This document shows positions 6,830-10,414 of a stretch of DNA of 10,414 nucleotides, piece after piece. A program made the position numbers and the translations under genes. Every line of letters starts with the position of its first letter. Position 1 is the first letter of the stretch. The notes under the pieces were generated by a model, which was not told the origin of the DNA, did not search any database, and was given only the letters and a program-made list of their open reading frames with translations. The DNA is from Candidatus Bathyarchaeota archaeon (GTDB lineage: Archaea; Thermoproteota; Bathyarchaeia; Bathyarchaeales; Bathycorpusculaceae), in assembly GCA_018396615.1 (NCBI GenBank), contig JAGTQT010000053.1:1-10414 (forward strand), given 5' to 3'.

Positions 6830-7105
6830 CTATCTGCTCGTTCTTCGCACCATGACAGTTTGAACTTGGCTTACGCCGTTTATCTTCTCCAGCTTTTTCT
6901 CCAACTCTTCAAGCAAGCCAGTCTGATCTTCAGGAAACTTGATCTGTGCCAAGAGCGCTTTTAGACCAAAGGCGATGGGTTCCTCGCCATATCCTGTTAC
7001 TGAAGCAGAGGTTGGTATGTTTCCTTCAATTTTCTTCTTAAGTTCTTCGAAGCTAACTGTTACGTCTTCGGGGAATATTTTGTATGTGATCACGACACTT
7101 CCCAT
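6830..7105 (-). CDS. Elongation factor 1-beta (aEF-1beta)
   Basis: Guanine nucleotide exchange factor that recharges aEF-1alpha with GTP during translation elongation. The 91-residue protein is the compact archaeal form, equal to the C-terminal exchange domain of eukaryotic EF-1beta. It contains MGSVVITYKIFPED at the start, the conserved GYGEEPIAFGLKAL (residues 38-51), and the closing INGVSQVQTVMVRR strand. I place the start at the ATG at 7105: family members begin MGxV, and GGTGG lies five bases before it. A GTG at 7114 would add three residues but would destroy that arrangement. It follows the zinc-ribbon gene by 21 bases and is probably cotranscribed with it. Confidence 0.95.
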   Translation of the reverse strand: MGSVVITYKIFPEDVTVSFEELKKKIEGNIPTSASVTGYGEEPIAFGLKALLAQIKFPEDQTGLLEELEKKLEKINGVSQVQTVMVRRTSR

Positions 7106-7126
7106 ATACGCCACCTTAAGTCAATT

Positions 7127-7315
7127 TTAGGGTCCAACGAAGCCGCATTTTGGACACTTGTATGGTCTTCCGAATTTCCGGCACTTGCCACAGCGCTTTA
7201 TCAGTATTTCTCCACAGCTTGGACAAAGAAATTTCGTTGCTTCCGCTGCTGGTGGTATTGGTTTACCGCAGCTCGTGCATGTGACCAACGTGATTGTTGC
7301 AGCTTTGTCAGACAT
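7127..7315 (-). CDS. Translation-associated zinc-ribbon protein (COG2888-like)
   Basis: Small 62-residue archaeal zinc-ribbon protein, of the type predicted to bind RNA and act in translation. Four CxxC pairs are visible: Cys13/Cys16, Cys31/Cys34, Cys42/Cys45 and Cys54/Cys57, enough for two zinc sites. The order CTSCG, CPSCG, CGKC, CPKCG is the family pattern. The start is taken as the ATG at 7315, preceded by GGAAGAG at a normal distance; a TTG at 7321 would add two residues. The next gene, 21 bases on, is aEF-1beta, which supports a translation role. Precise function is not known from sequence. Confidence 0.9.
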   Translation of the reverse strand: MSDKAATITLVTCTSCGKPIPPAAEATKFLCPSCGEILIKRCGKCRKFGRPYKCPKCGFVGP

Positions 7316-7357
7316 GTTCAACTCTTCCTTGACGAGGATAGGTTTGTAGTTGCAAGA

Positions 7358-7372
7358 CTCATTTATATCTTC
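7358..7372 (-). promoter_or_regulatory. Candidate TATA element for the zinc-ribbon and aEF-1beta genes
   Basis: On the minus strand the sequence GAAGATATAAATGAG holds a TATA-like box about 45 to 55 bases before the zinc-ribbon ATG. The predicted leader of about 20 bases contains the GGAAGAG ribosome-binding sequence. The same AT block reads TTTATATC on the plus strand and could also serve the divergent fen gene; TTATTATT at 7394-7401 is a second option for fen. Confidence 0.45.
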
Positions 7373-7434
7373 TATGTTTCGTAGCTCGCAACCTTATTAT
7401 TCAACTTGCCTAACAATATGTGACTGGGACGTTT

Positions 7435-8469
7435 TTGGGCGTCAATCTCCGCGACCTAGTTCCAAGAACACTGATAAAACTTGAAGATCTCGGAGGCAAA
7501 TCCATAGCCATAGACGCCTACAATGCTTTATATCAGTTTCTTGCCATAATCCGGCAACCAGATGGCACACCCTTAATGGATAGTTCAGGCAGAGTAACAA
7601 GCCATCTAAGCGGTCTTCTTTATAGGACAAGTAATCTTGTGGAAATGGGAATAAAACCAATTTATGTCTTTGATGGAACGCCTCCCGCTCTCAAGGAAGT
7701 TGAAATTAAAAGACGCATGAAGGTCAAAAAAGAGGCGCTCGTTAGATACGAGCAGGCATTGCAAGAGGGAAAAATGGAAGAAGCCCGCATGTACGCTCAA
7801 GCCACATCGCATTTAAAAGACTATATGGCTGAAGACAGCAAGAAGCTCCTCGATCTCATGGGAATCCCGTGGATTCAGGCTCCAAGCGAAGGCGAAGCGC
7901 AAGCAGCATATCTCAGTAAACATGGAGATGCCGATTACTGTGCAAGTCAAGACTATGACTGCTTGCTCTTTGGAGCGCCTAGACTTGTGAGGAACGTGAC
8001 GATTTCTGGACGAAGAAAGCTTCCAAGCAAGAACGTCTACATTGACGTAGTGCCGGAAATGGTAGAACTAAAGCAGGTTTTGGCAGAATGTGGAATTACT
8101 CATGAGCAGTTGATTGACGTAGGTATTCTAATTGGAACAGACTTCAATCCAGACGGCGTCGAGGGACTAGGACCTAAAACTGCCTTGAAACTGATCAAAG
8201 AGCATGGAAACATAGAGAATGCTTTGCCATACCTGAAAAATGTGGAGTTTCCGGCTGAACTACCGAGAATTAGGGAGATATTCCTAAAACCAAAAATAAG
8301 GGAAGACTACAGAATCGAGTGGAAAGACCCAGACGTTGAAGGCATAGTGAACTTCATCTGCAGAGAAAGAGACTTCTCAGAAGATCGTGTCAGAAAAGCG
8401 GTAGAAAAGATGCAGACAGAATTAACTAAAGCAAAAGGCAAGACCACGCTGGAAAAATGGTTCGGTTAA
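7435..8469 (+). CDS. fen: Flap endonuclease 1 (archaeal FEN-1)
   Basis: Structure-specific nuclease that removes 5' flaps during Okazaki fragment maturation and base excision repair. The 344-residue protein has the XPG-N domain, XPG-I domain and helix-hairpin-helix region (about 230-260). With the TTG at 7435 as Met1, the metal ligands fall at Asp27, Asp80, Glu152, Glu154, Asp173, Asp175 and Asp236, which are the positions known in archaeal FEN-1. That start also gives the conserved Met-Gly-Val N-terminus, where Gly2 sits near the active site. A GTG at 7420 would add five residues and is less likely. The C-terminal TTLEKWFG is a PIP box for binding the PCNA clamp. It is divergent from the zinc-ribbon gene. 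Confidence 0.96.
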   Translation: MGVNLRDLVPRTLIKLEDLGGKSIAIDAYNALYQFLAIIRQPDGTPLMDSSGRVTSHLSGLLYRTSNLVEMGIKPIYVFDGTPPALKEVEIKRRMKVKKEALVRYEQALQEGKMEEARMYAQATSHLKDYMAEDSKKLLDLMGIPWIQAPSEGEAQAAYLSKHGDADYCASQDYDCLLFGAPRLVRNVTISGRRKLPSKNVYIDVVPEMVELKQVLAECGITHEQLIDVGILIGTDFNPDGVEGLGPKTALKLIKEHGNIENALPYLKNVEFPAELPRIREIFLKPKIREDYRIEWKDPDVEGIVNFICRERDFSEDRVRKAVEKMQTELTKAKGKTTLEKWFG

Positions 8470-8488
8470 TCTTGGCGTTTCCTACAGC

Positions 8489-8501
8489 AAATCTTTAATC
8501 T
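8489..8501 (+). promoter_or_regulatory. Weak candidate TATA element for trpB2
   Basis: AAATCTTTAATC lies about 45 bases before the trpB2 ATG in the 74-base gap after fen. A start point about 25 bases downstream would give a leader of about 20 bases that includes GGTGA. The match is poor, so cotranscription with fen is also possible. Confidence 0.25.
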
Positions 8502-8543
8502 GGAGCACGTCATACTATCGGAACTCAAAAACGGTGAATGATC

Positions 8544-9845
8544 ATGGAGAAGGATCAAATCACTCTTCCACTAGACGAGTTTCCAACAAAATGGTACAAC
8601 ATTATACCTGACCTTCCAGAGCCGCTGCCTCCGCCGAAAGAGCCTGAAACGGGGCCATCGAGAATGGAGTTTCTCTCCAGAGCAATGATAAAAGAATGTT
8701 TAGGACAGGAAATGTCCGATCAAAGATGGGTTACGATCCCTGAGGAAATTCGTGAGCTATACATTCACATGGGCAGGCCTAGACCACTTTACCGCGCTAA
8801 ACGTCTAGAACAAAGTCTTGGACTGAAGAAAGTTAGGCTCTACTACAAACGCGAAGACCTATCGCCGACGGGATCGCATAAAACAAACACAGCAATTGCC
8901 CAAGCATATTATGCTGCGAAGGAAGGAAAAACCACCCTAAGCACTGAGACAGGCGCAGGTCAATGGGGGACGGCTCTGGCCTACGCGGCTAGTCTGTTGA
9001 AGCTTGAGTGCGTAGTTTTCTGGGTCAAATCAGTATTTGACTGGAAAACAGAGAGAAGAATCATGATGAAGCTCCTAGGCGCCAAAGTATATTCATCGCC
9101 GAGCAAAGAAACAAAAACCGGCAGAGAGATTCTTTCTAAAAATCCTAACAGCCACGGTTCGCTTGGCATCGCTATATCAGAAGGTTTAGAATACACTGAA
9201 ACCCATGCCAACAGCGTCTACTGCTTAGGTTCGGTTCTTAACCATGTCATGATGCACCAGTCGGTCATAGGATTGGAAACAATCAAGCAGTTTGAGATGA
9301 TTGATGAGAAGCCGGACTTGATTGTGGGGTGTCTAGGTGGAGGATCAAACTTCGGCGGCATCGCTTTGCCCTTTATTGGCGAAGTTCTCAAAGGCAAGCG
9401 GGAATGCGAATTTTTAGCTTCACAGTCTCAGGCGGCACCTAACTTGGTGAAGGGAGAATACCGCTATGACTTTGGCGATGTAGGAGAGCATACACCACTG
9501 CTGAAAATGTATACTTTGGGGCACAAGGTAGAGATGAACCCTATAAAGGCGGATGGCCTGCGCTACCATGCCGCAGGGCCAATCATAAGCCTACTGAGAA
9601 AACATAATATTGTCAAAGCAGTCACATACCCTCCGGATGAGAAGGCAATATTTGAGGCTGCAAGAATTTTTGTTCAAACTGAGGGATGGCTGCCCGCACC
9701 AGAATCTAGCTACGCAATACGCGCGGGAATCGACGAGGCCCTGAAAGCTGAAAAAGCAGGAGCAGAAAAAGTAATCTGCATGAATATCAGCGGACACGGG
9801 TGGCTAGATCTAGACGCATACCGCGAAAAACTTGGAATTCAGTGA
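8544..9845 (+). CDS. trpB2: Tryptophan synthase beta chain, TrpB2 type
   Basis: Pyridoxal-phosphate enzyme that condenses indole with serine (TrpB reaction). The 433-residue protein carries the TrpB2 signature KREDLSPTGSHKTNTA, with the cofactor lysine at residue 113. TETGAGQWG follows with catalytic Glu134, and the phosphate-binding GGGSN is at 264-268. TrpB2 features are the long N-terminal extension (about 75 residues before GRPRPLYRAKRLE) and the late segments HNIVKAVTYP and APESSYAIRAG. I chose the ATG at 8544 because GGTGA ends six bases before it; the ATG at 8538 has no spacing at all. No trpA or other trp gene is nearby. TrpB2 proteins often act without TrpA, so indole salvage or serine/threonine deamination are alternatives. 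Its end is 12 bases from the convergent pcm stop. Confidence 0.93.
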   Translation: MEKDQITLPLDEFPTKWYNIIPDLPEPLPPPKEPETGPSRMEFLSRAMIKECLGQEMSDQRWVTIPEEIRELYIHMGRPRPLYRAKRLEQSLGLKKVRLYYKREDLSPTGSHKTNTAIAQAYYAAKEGKTTLSTETGAGQWGTALAYAASLLKLECVVFWVKSVFDWKTERRIMMKLLGAKVYSSPSKETKTGREILSKNPNSHGSLGIAISEGLEYTETHANSVYCLGSVLNHVMMHQSVIGLETIKQFEMIDEKPDLIVGCLGGGSNFGGIALPFIGEVLKGKRECEFLASQSQAAPNLVKGEYRYDFGDVGEHTPLLKMYTLGHKVEMNPIKADGLRYHAAGPIISLLRKHNIVKAVTYPPDEKAIFEAARIFVQTEGWLPAPESSYAIRAGIDEALKAEKAGAEKVICMNISGHGWLDLDAYREKLGIQ

Positions 9846-9857
9846 CAGAGTATCGGT

Positions 9858-10414
9858 TTAAACATCTTGGCCATAGCGGCCTGTCAAGGGAACAAATGCT
9901 ACTCCGCCAAGATTTTCTTCTCTAACTTTTCCATCAGATCCTTTTGTAAGTCTCAGAAGATTCTGGAACAGGGAAACATTCCCCACAGGAACCAGCATTA
10001 TTCCTCCAGGCTTAAGTTGGTCAATCAGCGGCTTGGGTATTTCGGGAGCAGCAGCAGTTACAAAAATCCTGTCGTATGGTGCCTTTTCAGAGTGCCCCAG
10101 TGATCCATCCCCACAGATTATAGTTACGCGGTCGCCGTATCCCGCTTTCATTATGTTTCTTCTTGCAAAATCTGCGAGTTCTTGAACTATCTCCACGGTG
10201 TAAACGTGGCCATGTTCCGTTCTCGGGGCACTGCTGGGCGCGATTATTTCTGCAACGGTCGCGGCGTGCCATCCTGATCCTGCTCCGATTTCGAGGACTT
10301 TGTGGCCCGTTTCTAGCATTAGGGCTTCATTCATTATTGAAACCATGTGGGGCGCGGAGGCCGTTTGCCCGTATCCTATTGGAAGTGGTGTGTCTACGGC
10401 GCTATATTGTTGCA
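9858..10414 (-). CDS. pcm: Protein-L-isoaspartate O-methyltransferase, 5' end outside window
   Basis: Repairs aged proteins by methylating L-isoaspartyl residues with S-adenosylmethionine. About 185 codons are visible and the frame is still open at the right edge, so roughly the first 30 residues are missing. The visible part begins in the substrate-binding loop DTPLPIGYGQTASAPHM, which lies upstream of the first ATG in the window and proves that the gene continues. The SAM-binding motif VLEIGAGSGWHAA (visible residues 39-51), the acidic TVEI strand and the post-motif PYDRIFVTAAAPEIP all follow in normal order. The C-terminus is complete. It is convergent with trpB2. Confidence 0.95.
   Translation of the reverse strand, partial: QQYSAVDTPLPIGYGQTASAPHMVSIMNEALMLETGHKVLEIGAGSGWHAATVAEIIAPSSAPRTEHGHVYTVEIVQELADFARRNIMKAGYGDRVTIICGDGSLGHSEKAPYDRIFVTAAAPEIPKPLIDQLKPGGIMLVPVGNVSLFQNLLRLTKGSDGKVREENLGGVAFVPLTGRYGQDV

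Overview
This is a gene-dense stretch of an archaeal chromosome holding housekeeping genes. Eleven protein-coding genes can be recognised. Ten lie whole in the window and one (pcm) runs off the right edge. The domain assignment rests on markers found only in, or typical of, archaea: an archaetidylinositol-phosphate-synthase-like CDP-alcohol transferase, a geranylgeranyl-reductase-type flavoenzyme, aEF-1beta, the archaeal translation-associated zinc ribbon, archaeal FEN-1 with a C-terminal PIP box, Pth2, archaeal TruD, and a two-ring Cdc48/VAT ATPase. TATA/BRE-like promoter elements and several GTG/TTG starts fit this. The overall flavour, including TrpB2 and the small protein next to Cdc48, suggests a TACK-type lineage such as Bathyarchaeia. 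That narrower placement is an impression and is not proven by the sequence.

Layout from left to right. A lipid head-group enzyme (minus strand) is divergent from a DUF1805 protein (plus strand), with a 147-base shared promoter region between them. A long minus-strand block from about 6637 down to 1150 follows: cdc48, an 80-residue conserved small protein, a geranylgeranyl reductase family flavoprotein, pth2 and truD. Gaps within it are 6 to 37 bases, so it looks like one transcription unit driven from a promoter near 6690. Upstream of that promoter, and still on the minus strand, is a two-gene translation unit: a zinc-ribbon protein followed by aEF-1beta. Its promoter region is shared with the divergent fen gene on the plus strand. 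After fen comes an orphan trpB2 (plus), convergent with pcm (minus, 5' end outside the window).

Functionally the minus-strand units join protein unfolding (Cdc48), recycling of peptidyl-tRNA (Pth2), tRNA pseudouridylation (TruD), elongation factor recharging (aEF-1beta) and a translation-linked zinc ribbon. A membrane-lipid saturation enzyme is embedded among them. fen serves DNA replication and repair, pcm repairs aged proteins, and trpB2 makes tryptophan from indole or acts in a related salvage role.

I found no mobile element, CRISPR array, rRNA or tRNA gene, and no clear sign of a new defence or metabolic system. The points most worth a second look are these: the in-frame junction between cdc48 and its small neighbour, separated by a single TAG stop; the Cdc48 tail ending in Val-Tyr; the intergenic hairpin and near-identical 13-base repeats upstream of cdc48; a small open frame after truD; and several start-codon corrections, notably TTG for fen.
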